Assembly: GCA_027315225.1 (NCBI GenBank)
Contig: DAHUYJ010000001.1
Span: 42,062-106,061 of the forward strand
Direction: 5' to 3'
Length of the DNA stretch: 64,000 bases
Source: Candidatus Saccharimonadota bacterium
Lineage (GTDB): Bacteria; Patescibacteriota; Saccharimonadia; Saccharimonadales; UBA4665
The notes beneath the pieces were generated by a model that did not search any database, was not told the DNA's origin, and was given only the letters and a program-made list of their open reading frames with translations. Numbering within the stretch: position 1 is the stretch's first letter; each line of letters starts with the position of its first letter. This document shows positions 42,839 through 52,228 of the stretch, in pieces. The position numbers were made by a program, and so were the translations under genes.

Positions 42839-42913
42839 CCATCGCTCTTCGGACGAGGCTCCAGCACAACCCGAACACCAAAATCAGGCTTCAACCGAGG
42901 GCCTGATTTTTTT
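42809..42913 (+). terminator. Leucine attenuator: pause hairpin, antiterminator and intrinsic terminator
   Basis: Segments A (42809-42818, GGGTTGTGCT) and C (42863-42872, AGCACAACCC) pair perfectly over 10 bp. B (42826-42836, GGTTGAAGCCT) and D (42886-42896, AGGCTTCAACC) pair perfectly over 11 bp. The terminator is AATCAGGC (42882-42889) with GCCTGATT (42901-42908) followed by a T-run. B:D and the terminator are mutually exclusive, and A:C traps B. This is the classical transcription-attenuation design. Confidence 0.9.
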
Positions 42914-42932
42914 AATTTTGAGAGGAAAAGAC

Positions 42933-44543
42933 ATGTCAGAAACAGCTCCGAGAGACCCGAATTATGTAGTCATACACGACACGACTCTGCGCGACGGCGC
43001 CCAAATGCCGCGCATCGACTTCGATCTGGAAGACCGGCTAGCCATAGCCGAACGCCTGTCGGGCATGGGTGTAGACATTATAGAAGCAGGCTTCCCGTTT
43101 GCCGTGGAAGGTGATTTTGAAGCGGCCAGCGCTATAGCCGAGACCGTCGGGGGCTCCAAGATAAGTGCTTTGTCACGAACGCGCCATGAGGATATAGAAA
43201 AAGCCTGGATGGCCATCGAACCCGCCAAAGACCGGGGCGGAACACGCATTCACACGTTTATCGGAACCAGCCCCACGCACATGCGGGACAAGCTTAAAAT
43301 GACCGAGGAAGAGGTGGTGCAAGAGGTTCGCTCCGGAGTAACAAAGGCCCGGGAGTTTACGGATGACGTGCAGTTCTCTCCTGAAGACGCTTCAAGATCC
43401 GACTTTAACTTCATGATGCGGGTCATTCTGGAAGCAGTTGACGCCGGAGCTACGACTATAAACGTTCCGGATACTGTTGGATTCGCCGTTATGGGGGAAT
43501 ACGCCGCCCGGCTCAAAGCCGTCAAAGAACAGATAGATGAGCGTTTTGGTGAAGGGCTGGTAGTGGTGTCGGCGCATTGCCATGATGATCTAGGCTGGTC
43601 AACTGCCAACACCCTAATGGCCTTGGCTGCCGGGGCACGACAAGTCGAGGTTACCGTTGGCGGCATAGGTGAACGCGCCAGCAACACTGCCCTGGAAGAA
43701 GTCGTGGCAAATACTAGCGAGCGACCCGATATGTTCGGCGGCATTCATACCGGCATCGACACTACTAAGCTGACCGGTGTGTACCGGGAAGTTATGAAAC
43801 GCGCCGGGCTGCCGGTGCAGCTTAACAAAGCAGTCGTGGGACGCAACGCCTTCGCGCATGAGGCCGGAATCCATCAGCACGGCGTAAGCCAGAACGTGGA
43901 AACATACGAGCATATGCGTGCCGACCGATACGGGCAAACGGCTGCCGAAATGGTTATCGCAAAATTGTCCGGTTGGCGCGGTGTAGAAAGCCGGCTAAAG
44001 AGCATCGGCATTGAGATAGCCCCTGAAAACCTGAAAGCCATCAGCAAAAAAGCCAAGGAAATGTCTGACAGGTTGGGGCGTCAAATGGCCGATAACGACA
44101 TAGAAAAACTCGCCGCCGCTGAGACTGGCGAAGCACTGCACGACAGATATAGAATTGACGGCGTTGACGCGCAAGAATTGCATAATGTAGGGTCGGCCCG
44201 TATCCAACTCACTGACACGGCATCAGGCCGTAAGCTGGAAGCCTCAGCGAACTCACCAAAAGAAGGCGCTATTGATGCTGTGAGGATCGCCATCAATAAG
44301 GCCATCGGTTTTGATGGCGACATGGAAGATTGGGAAGCAAAGGCCCGGGAGCCAGGCTCTAAAGCCCGCGGCGGTATATATGTGTTAGTCAAACGTAACG
44401 GCGATTCGGTTCAGGCATATGACGAAGCAACCAGCGTCAACCAGGCAAGCGCCAAGGCCTACTTAGATGCGATCAACATGATTGAGCGCATCAAAGGCCG
44501 TCAGCTGCAGCCAGTGGTTGAACCGCAAGATGTGCAGACGTAG
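42933..44543 (+). CDS. leuA: 2-isopropylmalate synthase
   Basis: 536 residues. First committed step of leucine synthesis, condensing acetyl-CoA with 2-oxoisovalerate. The N-terminal TIM barrel has HDTTLRDGAQ (catalytic Arg20-Asp21), the family block FSPEDASRSD and metal ligands in SAHCHDDLG, followed by VGGIGERASNTALEEVV and the AFAHEAGIHQHG motif. The C-terminal LeuA regulatory domain (about 390-525) is present, so leucine feedback is possible. The ATG at 42933 follows AGAGGA by 6 bases. leuB, leuC and leuD are not nearby. The 3' end overlaps convergent nrdJ by 43 bp. Confidence 0.93.
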   Translation: MSETAPRDPNYVVIHDTTLRDGAQMPRIDFDLEDRLAIAERLSGMGVDIIEAGFPFAVEGDFEAASAIAETVGGSKISALSRTRHEDIEKAWMAIEPAKDRGGTRIHTFIGTSPTHMRDKLKMTEEEVVQEVRSGVTKAREFTDDVQFSPEDASRSDFNFMMRVILEAVDAGATTINVPDTVGFAVMGEYAARLKAVKEQIDERFGEGLVVVSAHCHDDLGWSTANTLMALAAGARQVEVTVGGIGERASNTALEEVVANTSERPDMFGGIHTGIDTTKLTGVYREVMKRAGLPVQLNKAVVGRNAFAHEAGIHQHGVSQNVETYEHMRADRYGQTAAEMVIAKLSGWRGVESRLKSIGIEIAPENLKAISKKAKEMSDRLGRQMADNDIEKLAAAETGEALHDRYRIDGVDAQELHNVGSARIQLTDTASGRKLEASANSPKEGAIDAVRIAINKAIGFDGDMEDWEAKAREPGSKARGGIYVLVKRNGDSVQAYDEATSVNQASAKAYLDAINMIERIKGRQLQPVVEPQDVQT

Positions 44544-47287
44544 CAGCTGCCTGAGCGTTGCGTCTGGTTGCCGCAGTTATAGCATAGCGGCGCGGTTGAG
44601 TCGCCGACCGTAGCCTTGGCATCAGCACTTGCTACACTGGGCGCTTCGTTTACGGCTGGGACGGCCTCGTCGGGCTTAACGTCAACCGGCGCTTCTGGTT
44701 CTTCTTCCAATAGGTTTGTTTGCAACTCCGGCATGTCGTTGATATCAGCCATGCCTAGTTCCAGCCGGTCGTCAAAACTCAGGTAGGACAGTGCCAGGCG
44801 GCGGAAGATGTAGTCTACCAGGCTGGAGGCTGTCCGGATGTCCGGGTCGTCGGTAATACCGGCCGGGGCGAACGACATGTTGGTCAATCCATGGACATAG
44901 CTCTTGAGCGGTACACCGTATTGCAGGCCATAGCTGACCGAAACAGCCAATGAATCCATGATCCCGGCCAGGGTTGACCCCTGCTTGGCGATCTTCATGA
45001 ACACCTCTCCTGGAGTACCGTCCTCAAACTCGCCGACAGTCACGTAGCCCTTAATACCGGCCACCCTGAACGAAAACGTCTTGGCGTTGCGGTGCTTGGG
45101 CAGTTCACGGCGAATGGCGCCTTTGACAATGTATTTGCCGTTGGCTTCGGCGACAGCAGTCGTAACAGGTTGCTGCGGGCCGGCCGGAACAGTTGCCTCG
45201 GAACCAGCTTTCTTGGCCATAGACAGGGGCTGTGCAACCTTACAATTGTCGCGGTAAATAGCTATAGCCTTGAGGCCCATTTTCCAGGCATCAATGTGCA
45301 GCTGTTCAATGTCTTCTACGCCCACTTCCTCCGGCATGTTAACGGTCTTGCTGATAGCTCCGCTCAGGAACGGCTGCACTGCGGCCATCATCTTAACGTG
45401 GCCCAGATAGTGGATAGCGTTATCACCCATGGAGCAGGCGAATACAGGTTCATGCCCCTTCTTTAGGTGCGGCGCGCCAAGGATGGTCTTTTCTTCGTCT
45501 ATGTAGGCAACGATGTCATCAGCTTGCTTCTTGGTGTAACCCAGCGCTCTTAGAGCCCGTGGCACAGTCTGGTTAACGATACTCATGGTACCGCCACCGA
45601 CTAGTTTCTTGACCTTAACAAGACCGAGGTCCGGTTCAATGCCGGTAGTGTCACAGTCCATCATCAGGCCGATAGTCCCTGTCGGAGCCAATACGCTAGC
45701 TTGCGAATTGCGTACGCCGTAGAGTTCACCCAGCTCAACCGCTTCATCCCAGGCAGCCGCGGCTGCGCTCAGAAGTTCCTCAGGAACCAGGCTGGCATCG
45801 ATCTTGGAAACCTCGGCACGGTGCATTCGCAGTACGTTCAGCATACCTTCGCGGTCTTTGGCAAAGCCGCTGAACGGGCCAACGCGGTTGGCCAGTTTGG
45901 CACTGGTTGCGTAGGAATGCCCTGTCAGCAGCGCTGTTATAGCGGCCGCTATAGCCCGTCCTTCATCAGAATCATACGGCAGGCCGAGTGCCATAAGCAA
46001 CGCGCCCAGATTGGCGTAGCCAATACCAAGCTCGCGGTAAGCACGGGCGTTTTTGGCGATGCTCTCTGTCGGATACTCGCTATAGCCGACCAGTATTTCC
46101 TGGGCAGTAAAAATCAGTTCCGTAGTATGCATGAATGCTTTGATATCGAATGTATTGTCTTCCCTTAGGAACTGCAGCAGGTTGATGCTGGCCAGGTTAC
46201 AGGCCGAATTGTCCAGGTGCATATACTCGCTACAGGGGTTGGAGCCGTTGATCCGGCCAGCCACCGGGCAGGTGTGCCAACGGTTGATGGTAGTGTCAAA
46301 TTGCATGCCAGGATCGGCACATTCCCAGGCAGCCTCGGCGAACTGGCGAAGCAGGTCGCGGGCCTTCACCGTTTTGACCGTTTTACCCGTAGTAACGGCT
46401 TTGAGGTCCCAATCGTCATCGTCCTGGACGGCTTGCATGAAGTCGTCTGTCACACGGACCGATATATTGGCATTCTGGTACTGCACGCTGAAGGAATCTT
46501 TGCCGTCCAAGCTCATGTCCCAGCCCAATGTCTGTAAATCGCGGGCCTTGCGCTCCTCGATTGCCTTGCTCCAGATAAATTCCTCGACATCGGGGTGGTC
46601 GGCGTTAAGAATGACCATCTTGGCTGCCCGTCGGGTTTTGCCGCCGCTCTTAATCGCGCCAGCCGAAGCGTCCGCGCCGCGCATAAAGCTCAATGGTCCG
46701 CTGGCCGTACCGGCGCTCTTGCCGAGCGCCTCGACACTGGAGCGTATGGGGCTGATGTTAATACCGCTACCGGAACCGCCCTTGAAGATCATGCCCTCTT
46801 CGACATACCAATTGAGGATAGCCGGCATAGTGTCTTCAATGCCAAGGATAAAACAGGCACTGGCTTGCTGGGCGCGGCTCTTGGCACCGATATTGAACCA
46901 CACCGGGCTATTGAATGCTGCCCGCTGGGTGGCCAGGATGTATTTCAGCTCCTCGCGAAAGTCTTCGGCTTCGGCTTCGCCGGTAAAGTAACCCTCTTGC
47001 AACCCTTGCCGGGTAATAGTGTCGACAACCCGGTCTATTAACTGGCGCAATGAATGCTCGCGGCCTCTCGTACCTGGAGTGCCGGTAAAGTATTTTTGGG
47101 CCACGATGTTAATGGAGTTGAGCGACCATTGCTCGGGAAACTCAACGCCTTTTTGCTCAAAGACGGGGTTATCGCTGACCGGGTTTTTAATAATAGAGTT
47201 GCGCTTGGTCCATTTAAGCAGATCATAAGCTTTACGATTTGCCGGGGTGAAAAGCCTAGCCACCCCCAGGCTGGTTGTCTGTGCCAT
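44501..47287 (-). CDS. nrdJ: Adenosylcobalamin-dependent ribonucleotide reductase (class II)
   Basis: 928 residues. A single-chain reductase that makes dNTPs using coenzyme B12. The NrdA-like barrel has NPCSEYMHLDNSACNLASINL-type active-site residues near 385-400. The C-terminal Cys cluster CYNCGNQ...CYVCTSCGS supplies the redox tail. No small subunit gene is nearby, as expected for class II. No cobalamin riboswitch was recognised in the 127-bp gap to nrdR. A GAGGG site lies about 9 bases before the ATG. Confidence 0.96.
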   Translation of the reverse strand: MAQTTSLGVARLFTPANRKAYDLLKWTKRNSIIKNPVSDNPVFEQKGVEFPEQWSLNSINIVAQKYFTGTPGTRGREHSLRQLIDRVVDTITRQGLQEGYFTGEAEAEDFREELKYILATQRAAFNSPVWFNIGAKSRAQQASACFILGIEDTMPAILNWYVEEGMIFKGGSGSGINISPIRSSVEALGKSAGTASGPLSFMRGADASAGAIKSGGKTRRAAKMVILNADHPDVEEFIWSKAIEERKARDLQTLGWDMSLDGKDSFSVQYQNANISVRVTDDFMQAVQDDDDWDLKAVTTGKTVKTVKARDLLRQFAEAAWECADPGMQFDTTINRWHTCPVAGRINGSNPCSEYMHLDNSACNLASINLLQFLREDNTFDIKAFMHTTELIFTAQEILVGYSEYPTESIAKNARAYRELGIGYANLGALLMALGLPYDSDEGRAIAAAITALLTGHSYATSAKLANRVGPFSGFAKDREGMLNVLRMHRAEVSKIDASLVPEELLSAAAAAWDEAVELGELYGVRNSQASVLAPTGTIGLMMDCDTTGIEPDLGLVKVKKLVGGGTMSIVNQTVPRALRALGYTKKQADDIVAYIDEEKTILGAPHLKKGHEPVFACSMGDNAIHYLGHVKMMAAVQPFLSGAISKTVNMPEEVGVEDIEQLHIDAWKMGLKAIAIYRDNCKVAQPLSMAKKAGSEATVPAGPQQPVTTAVAEANGKYIVKGAIRRELPKHRNAKTFSFRVAGIKGYVTVGEFEDGTPGEVFMKIAKQGSTLAGIMDSLAVSVSYGLQYGVPLKSYVHGLTNMSFAPAGITDDPDIRTASSLVDYIFRRLALSYLSFDDRLELGMADINDMPELQTNLLEEEPEAPVDVKPDEAVPAVNEAPSVASADAKATVGDSTAPLCYNCGNQTQRSGSCYVCTSCGSTTGCS

Positions 47288-47414
47288 ATTGGTATGTCCC
47301 TCTTTTCTATTGATGACATGGGCCGGCCCGACAAAGACCGGACATGTCTGGTTTTTAGGTTTTTATTAATTTTGGTGTTGGTTAAGGTACTGCCCACCCG
47401 CAATAACGGACGGT

Positions 47415-47882
47415 TCAGGCAGCGATATGCTTGCCCTGCTTGACCAGGGATAATTCCTGTTCAAAGCTGGCAATGTCCTTGAAGCGTCGATAGACGCTCG
47501 CAAAACGTACATAGGCTACCTCGTTGAGCCGGGCCAGCTGATCCATCACTAATTCGCCGATTGCGCTGGAGCGCACCTCTTGTTCACCGCACGAGTAGAG
47601 CTCCTGTTCGACAGAATCAACCAGTTTTTCCAGTTCCAAACTGGTGACGACCGTCTTTTCGCAGGCCTGGTACAGCCCTGCTAGGAGCTTTGCCCGATTG
47701 AACAACTCCCGCTTGCCATCATTCTTGATGACGATGAGCTGTGGTCTCTCAAGACGCTCATAAGTTGTGAAACGATGCCCACAACTGTTACACATGCGGC
47801 GTCGGCGGATAGCTTGGCCCTCTGCAACATCCCGCGATTCGATGACTTTGATATCATCGCTCTGGCATTGGATGCACTTCAC
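47415..47882 (-). CDS. nrdR: Transcriptional repressor NrdR
   Basis: 155 residues: an N-terminal zinc ribbon (CIQC...CNSCG) and an ATP-cone domain that senses dATP/ATP. It represses ribonucleotide reductase genes. The start is the GTG at 47882 because the zinc ribbon begins there and a very strong GGAGAGGAGG lies 5 bases upstream; the frame is open to 47990. It is the gene immediately upstream of nrdJ, with which it is probably co-transcribed. Confidence 0.96.
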   Translation of the reverse strand: MKCIQCQSDDIKVIESRDVAEGQAIRRRRMCNSCGHRFTTYERLERPQLIVIKNDGKRELFNRAKLLAGLYQACEKTVVTSLELEKLVDSVEQELYSCGEQEVRSSAIGELVMDQLARLNEVAYVRFASVYRRFKDIASFEQELSLVKQGKHIAA

Positions 47883-47966
47883 GTAAGCCTCCTCTCCCGG
47901 GAATACGCACGCGAGAAACCCGCGCAAGCGCTCCCTTTTACCATTAAATGTGCTCAGCATTGACCT

Positions 47967-48039
47967 GGCTATATGATGTTGGTTTTCCACATATAGTGCT
48001 GCGTACCTTTAATATAACTCTAGCTGTAGCGCTTTGCAA
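47967..48039 (-). promoter_or_regulatory. nrdR-nrdJ promoter with two possible NrdR boxes
   Basis: TTGCAA (48034-48039), 17 bp, TATATT (48011-48016); start near 48004. Just downstream lie CCACATATAGTGC (47987-47999) and CTATATGATGT (47969-47979), loosely similar to the NrdR box core and about 21 bp apart centre to centre, where a repressor would block transcription. Confidence 0.45.
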
Positions 48040-48055
48040 GCGAGTAATCGCTGTA

Positions 48056-49423
48056 TTATTTACTTTCGTCTTGGTCGTCCGATTGACTGTCAGGCCAGTC
48101 GCTGGTTCCGCTAGATCCGCCCTTGCGGCGGCGACCCAGCCGGCGCAGGAAAGAGGGTCGCTCTAATTCATCTTCTTCCAGGCTGCTAGTCACTATATGG
48201 CCGGAATTATCTTGACCTTCATCTTTTTTGTCATCTTTGTTGACGTCAGTATCGTCATCCTCGTCATGTATGGACCAGATATTAGGCATGGGGGTTTCTT
48301 TGGTAAAGTCATGCTCCTCGTTAGCCGGTTCGTCGTCAAGGTTCATATCAATTTCGGCAAACGTCTTTTCGTCCTGCTTGCTGGTTGCGGCTGTCGCGGC
48401 CGTATCCTCGTCGCGAAGAGCCGGACGTGTCTTACCAGCCTGTTTTGTTTGTCTTTTAGCAAAATACGAAGCGTCAAAACCGGTTGCTACCACAGTAATA
48501 ATGACCTCACCGTCCAGCTCGGGACTTATGGTAGCGCCAAAGATAATATTGGCGTCCGGATCGGCAGCGGTTGTAATAGCCTCGGCTGCGGCATTGATCT
48601 CGTGCATTGCCAAGTCGTTGCCGCCGATAACGTTAAACAGGATACCGCGAGCGCCGTCAATGGAGACTTCGAGTAATGGCGACTCAATAGCCTGCTTGGC
48701 GGCATTGACAGCCCGGTCTTCCCCGCTGGCCCGACCGATACCCATAAGCGCCGAACCGGCTTTGCTCATAACGGTCTTCACGTCGGCAAAGTCAAGGTTG
48801 ATAAGGCCGTGCACAGTGATAAGGTCGGAAATACCCTGCACACCCTGCCGCAGTACGTCATCGGCAACCTTAAATGCGTCGGTCAGGGGCGTGTCACGGT
48901 CAATGGTTTGCAACAGCCGGTCGTTAGGAATAATAATGAGCGTGTCTACGGCGTCGCGAAGCTTCTCTATGGCGGCCTCGGCGTTTTTGCGGCGCTTTTC
49001 GCCCTCAAAAGCGAATGGCTTGGTAGCAAAGCCTACGACCAGGGCGCCCAACTCGGTGGCTATTTCGGCTATGACATGGCCGCCACCGCTGCCGGTGCCG
49101 CCGCCGGCGCCTATAGTAACAAATACCATATCCGCGCCCTCCAGGGCCGCACGGATGTCATCGCGGGATTCCTGGGCCGCGCGCTCGCCGACAGCCGGAT
49201 CGGCGCCGGCGCCAAGGCCCCTGGTAGCGTTCTTGCCAATATGGATCTTTTGGTTGGCTTTGGAGTGGTGAAGCGCCTGCGCGTCAGTATTAATGGCAAT
49301 GAACTCTACGTTCTCGATGCCGGCTTCTACCATGCGGTTGATGGCGGCGCCGCCGGCGCCGCCGACACCGACCACCTTAATCTGCGCAAATGTTTCGATC
49401 GCTGGCTCCACGACTTGTGACAT
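48056..49423 (-). CDS. ftsZ: Cell division protein FtsZ
   Basis: 455-residue tubulin-like GTPase forming the Z ring. The GTP-binding loop is GAGGGTGSG (105-113), and the T7 catalytic loop is in the [11 protein letters not shown] region. A long acidic linker follows, then the C-terminal anchor peptide [12 protein letters not shown] with an extra acidic tail of about 22 residues after it. TATACT (49431-49436) ends 7 bp before the ATG, predicting a leaderless mRNA. Confidence 0.98.
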   Translation of the reverse strand: MSQVVEPAIETFAQIKVVGVGGAGGAAINRMVEAGIENVEFIAINTDAQALHHSKANQKIHIGKNATRGLGAGADPAVGERAAQESRDDIRAALEGADMVFVTIGAGGGTGSGGGHVIAEIATELGALVVGFATKPFAFEGEKRRKNAEAAIEKLRDAVDTLIIIPNDRLLQTIDRDTPLTDAFKVADDVLRQGVQGISDLITVHGLINLDFADVKTVMSKAGSALMGIGRASGEDRAVNAAKQAIESPLLEVSIDGARGILFNVIGGNDLAMHEINAAAEAITTAADPDANIIFGATISPELDGEVIITVVATGFDASYFAKRQTKQAGKTRPALRDEDTAATAATSKQDEKTFAEIDMNLDDEPANEEHDFTKETPMPNIWSIHDEDDDTDVNKDDKKDEGQDNSGHIVTSSLEEDELERPSFLRRLGRRRKGGSSGTSDWPDSQSDDQDESK

Positions 49424-49430
49424 AGCCTGT

Positions 49431-49459
49431 AGTATACCCTAGCCTCTTCGCCAGTTCAA
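49431..49459 (-). promoter_or_regulatory. ftsZ promoter
   Basis: TTGAAC (49454-49459), 17 bp, TATACT (49431-49436). The 200 bp between ftsZ and ftsA also carry three copies of (G/A)-(A/T)CAATTTT-type sequence at 49472, 49509 and 49571 and the 12-bp palindrome ACGGCATGCCGT at 49499-49510. Confidence 0.65.
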
Positions 49460-49630
49460 CAAATTTGTGCGGACAATTTTCGGCCAAATTAAGCACAAAC
49501 GGCATGCCGTCAATTTTGTGTACAGACGGCCAACGGCAAACCCGCGACCGGGCGTGACCCCGCAGAGCCTGACAATTTTGTATTCATGCGCCGCCTGCGT
49601 TCGCTATAGCTCGTATTTATCAGGGATCTT

Positions 49631-50884
49631 TTAGCTGCGCAGGCGTCGGAACAGGCCGTTCAGTAGCGCCCGGGCCTGCTTGGCGTTTTTGCCACCTGGC
49701 CGGAAGTCATCACCGCCGGCGCCGGGCGGCAGGTCTGGAAGCAGCAACATATCGAGCAGCATCAGGCCAACGACGGTTATGTAGCTTTGGTCTTCGACCG
49801 TATCAGCCAGGCCGCTGACATCGCGCAGTTTACCGACGCGGGCCGGAAGCTGCAGCTTTTCACGGCTTAACTCATCCAGTCCAGGTAATTTGGAGGTGCC
49901 TCCGGTCAGTACGATACCGCCGGGCAGCTTCCGCGAACGCTTAATCTTTTGCAGTTCCTTGTCGACGTATTCCAACAGTTCCTCGGCACGAGCCTCAGCA
50001 ATCATGGTGATGTCCTCGGCGTCAAAGTGATGCGTCTTATCATTCACCTTGACGGTAACATTGGTCTTATTGGTCTCGTGCCGCAGGTCGGCGTGCTGGA
50101 GCTTGACTGCTTCGGCGATATCCAGGTCGGTTTTTAGGCCTATGGCCAAGTCATTGGTGATGTGTTGGCCGCCAATCGGCAGCACGGCTATGTGTTGGAC
50201 CTCTCCGTCTTCAAAGACAATAAGGTTGGTAGTACCGGCGCCGATATCCAGAAGCGCCGTACCGGCTTCTTTTTGTTGGCGGGTCAGCACCGCTTCGGCT
50301 GCGGCCAGGCCGGAAACAGTGTGGTGGATAGGTCGGATTTCTGCTTTCTCAAGCGCCATATCAAGGTTGCGCAGATTAGGTGAAGCGGCAGTCACAATGT
50401 GCGCGTCGACTTCCAGCCTTATACCATGCATACCGACCGGGTCTTTGATGTTGCGCTGCCCGTCGAGACTGTAACTCTTAGCAAAGAACTGGACGATTTC
50501 GCGGTTGGGCGGCAGGCTGACAATAGTAGCGGCTTCTTCTACGCGCAACCGGTCATCGGGAGTGATTTCGCGGTTGGCTGCACTGATGGCAATCACTCCC
50601 TCGGAGTTCAAGCCGCTAACGTGCGCTCCATTGACGTTGACTGTAGCGTGCTTAATGGACATCCCGGAAATGCGTTCCGCCTCTGTTACGGCGTGAACAA
50701 TAGCATCCGCCACTTCATCAACATGCACTACGGCACCGCGGCGCATGCCCTGATTCGGGGCGTGGCCGTGACCGATAATGGAAGGCATGTGGCTGCCGTT
50801 AGGGTCAAACATGCCTACGACGCACCGCACCGCGCTGGTGCCGATATCAAGTCCTATGAAGTGTTCTTGGTTTGAGCCTTGCAT
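49631..50884 (-). CDS. ftsA: Cell division protein FtsA
   Basis: 417-residue actin-like ATPase that tethers FtsZ to the membrane. It has phosphate 1 GLDIGTSAVRCVVG, a 1C domain, phosphate 2 LLDIGAGTTNLIVF and the adenosine motif ILTGGTSKLPG. The C-terminus ends in an amphipathic basic helix (ALLNGLFRRLRS), the membrane anchor. TATACT lies 9 bp before the ATG. The order ftsA-ftsZ is conserved, but ftsZ has its own promoter. Confidence 0.97.
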   Translation of the reverse strand: MQGSNQEHFIGLDIGTSAVRCVVGMFDPNGSHMPSIIGHGHAPNQGMRRGAVVHVDEVADAIVHAVTEAERISGMSIKHATVNVNGAHVSGLNSEGVIAISAANREITPDDRLRVEEAATIVSLPPNREIVQFFAKSYSLDGQRNIKDPVGMHGIRLEVDAHIVTAASPNLRNLDMALEKAEIRPIHHTVSGLAAAEAVLTRQQKEAGTALLDIGAGTTNLIVFEDGEVQHIAVLPIGGQHITNDLAIGLKTDLDIAEAVKLQHADLRHETNKTNVTVKVNDKTHHFDAEDITMIAEARAEELLEYVDKELQKIKRSRKLPGGIVLTGGTSKLPGLDELSREKLQLPARVGKLRDVSGLADTVEDQSYITVVGLMLLDMLLLPDLPPGAGGDDFRPGGKNAKQARALLNGLFRRLRS

Positions 50885-50902
50885 CCGGCCAACAGTATAG
50901 CG

Positions 50903-51679
50903 CTATTGTTTCATGCTGGGCAAGCTGCCATCTGTTAAAACTTCGGCGCCGGTTTCGGTTATCAAGACAGTATGCTCAAAATGGGCGCTATACGAGCCGT
51001 CGGTCGTCACGACCGTCCATCCGTCATCAGCAATACGGACCCGTTCGGTACCGAGCGTGACCATCGGCTCGATGGCGATCGTCATACCGCTCGTAAGCCA
51101 GGGTCCGGTATGGGCGCGGCCATAGTTCGGAATGTTAGGGTCCTCGTGCAATTGGTGGCCGACGCCGTGCCCGACCAGGTCGCGCACGATGCCATAACGA
51201 TATTTTTTGAGAGAATTCTCGACGGCCGCGCCGATGTCGCCAGTGCGGACCTGGTCGCGCACGGCGCCAATGCCTGCCTGCAAAGCCTCTTCTGTACGCT
51301 TGACAAGCTCTATGTGGCCCTTTTGTTTGGGCCGGCCAACAATCAGACTTATTGCGGCGTCGGTGATCATTCCCTCGTACACCACCCCAAAATCCAGGCT
51401 TACAATGTCGCCGTCATGGATTATTTTATCCCTGCGGGGAATGCCATGTACTACCTCTTCGTTAACTGATATGCATATGACATCCGGGAATCCCTGGTAG
51501 CCCAGAAATGCCGGCAGCCCTCCAAGTTTTTGCAGCTCGGCAGCGGCCAGGTCAGCCAGTTGTTTGGTAGACATGTCCGGCTCAATAATACGCTTGAGAT
51601 ATTGCAGAACAGTTGCCAGCATCTGGCCGCTGCCCCGCATGGCCGCGATTTCGGTGGCGTTTTTGACGCGGGTCGTCAT
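50903..51679 (-). CDS. map: Methionine aminopeptidase, type I
   Basis: 258 residues. It removes the initiator Met after deformylation. The metal ligands are in DFGVVYEGMITDAA (two Asp), GHGVGHQLHEDP (His), and Glu residues in IAIEPM and near the C-terminus (FEHTVLITE). It follows adk with 12 bp between, the usual neighbour in ribosomal operons. def and fmt, the partners in this pathway, are at 55.4-56.9 kb. Confidence 0.97.
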   Translation of the reverse strand: MTTRVKNATEIAAMRGSGQMLATVLQYLKRIIEPDMSTKQLADLAAAELQKLGGLPAFLGYQGFPDVICISVNEEVVHGIPRRDKIIHDGDIVSLDFGVVYEGMITDAAISLIVGRPKQKGHIELVKRTEEALQAGIGAVRDQVRTGDIGAAVENSLKKYRYGIVRDLVGHGVGHQLHEDPNIPNYGRAHTGPWLTSGMTIAIEPMVTLGTERVRIADDGWTVVTTDGSYSAHFEHTVLITETGAEVLTDGSLPSMKQ

Positions 51680-51691
51680 AATCAGCCAGGC

Positions 51692-52228
51692 CTACCGCGC
51701 GTTTAAGTGCTTAACCATTTCGTCGTTGACCGCCTCCACCGAACGTTCGGCGTTAATGTTCAGGACATCGATCCCATGTTCCGATAACCAGGTAAGCAAT
51801 GGCGCGGTGGAACGTTCGTATTCATCAAAACGCGCCTCAATCGCCGCCTCTTTGTCATCAATGCGGCCGCGCTGCAAAAGCCGCTGCTTAACAGCCTCTC
51901 TGGAGGCTACCAGGTGGAACGCTGTACGCAAACTGAACCGGCCTGCTTTGACCTGCCCCATCAGCCATTCGGCCTGCGGAATGGTGCGCGGAAAACCGTC
52001 CATAATCACCTCCTCGCTATCCGGCAAAGACGACAGGACACGGTCTACAATTGCAATGATCTCCTGGTCGTCGAGCAGTTCGCCGGCCAGCATCCGTTCG
52101 CGTTGCTGCCCGGTTACGTACATTCTGAGCACTTCGCCCATGGATATCAGGTGGAAGTTGTGCTGGTCGGCCAGCATTTTACCTTGCGTACCCTTGCCCG
52201 AACCGGCTATACCCATAAGTAAGATCAT
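51692..52228 (-). CDS. adk: Adenylate kinase, short-LID form
   Basis: 178 residues with the P-loop GIAGSGKGTQ (6-15), the NMP-binding region and DGFPRT. The LID is short and has no zinc-binding Cys, so this is the compact form; UMP/CMP specificity cannot be excluded. It starts in an ATGA overlap with the stop of yqeY, so translation is coupled. Confidence 0.93.
   Translation of the reverse strand: MILLMGIAGSGKGTQGKMLADQHNFHLISMGEVLRMYVTGQQRERMLAGELLDDQEIIAIVDRVLSSLPDSEEVIMDGFPRTIPQAEWLMGQVKAGRFSLRTAFHLVASREAVKQRLLQRGRIDDKEAAIEARFDEYERSTAPLLTWLSEHGIDVLNINAERSVEAVNDEMVKHLNAR

Noticed and set aside
42828..42932. Longer leuA frame beginning at a TTG in the attenuator
   Set aside because: It runs through the terminator and its T-run; the ATG at 42933 has a proper AGAGGA site and starts the family domain.
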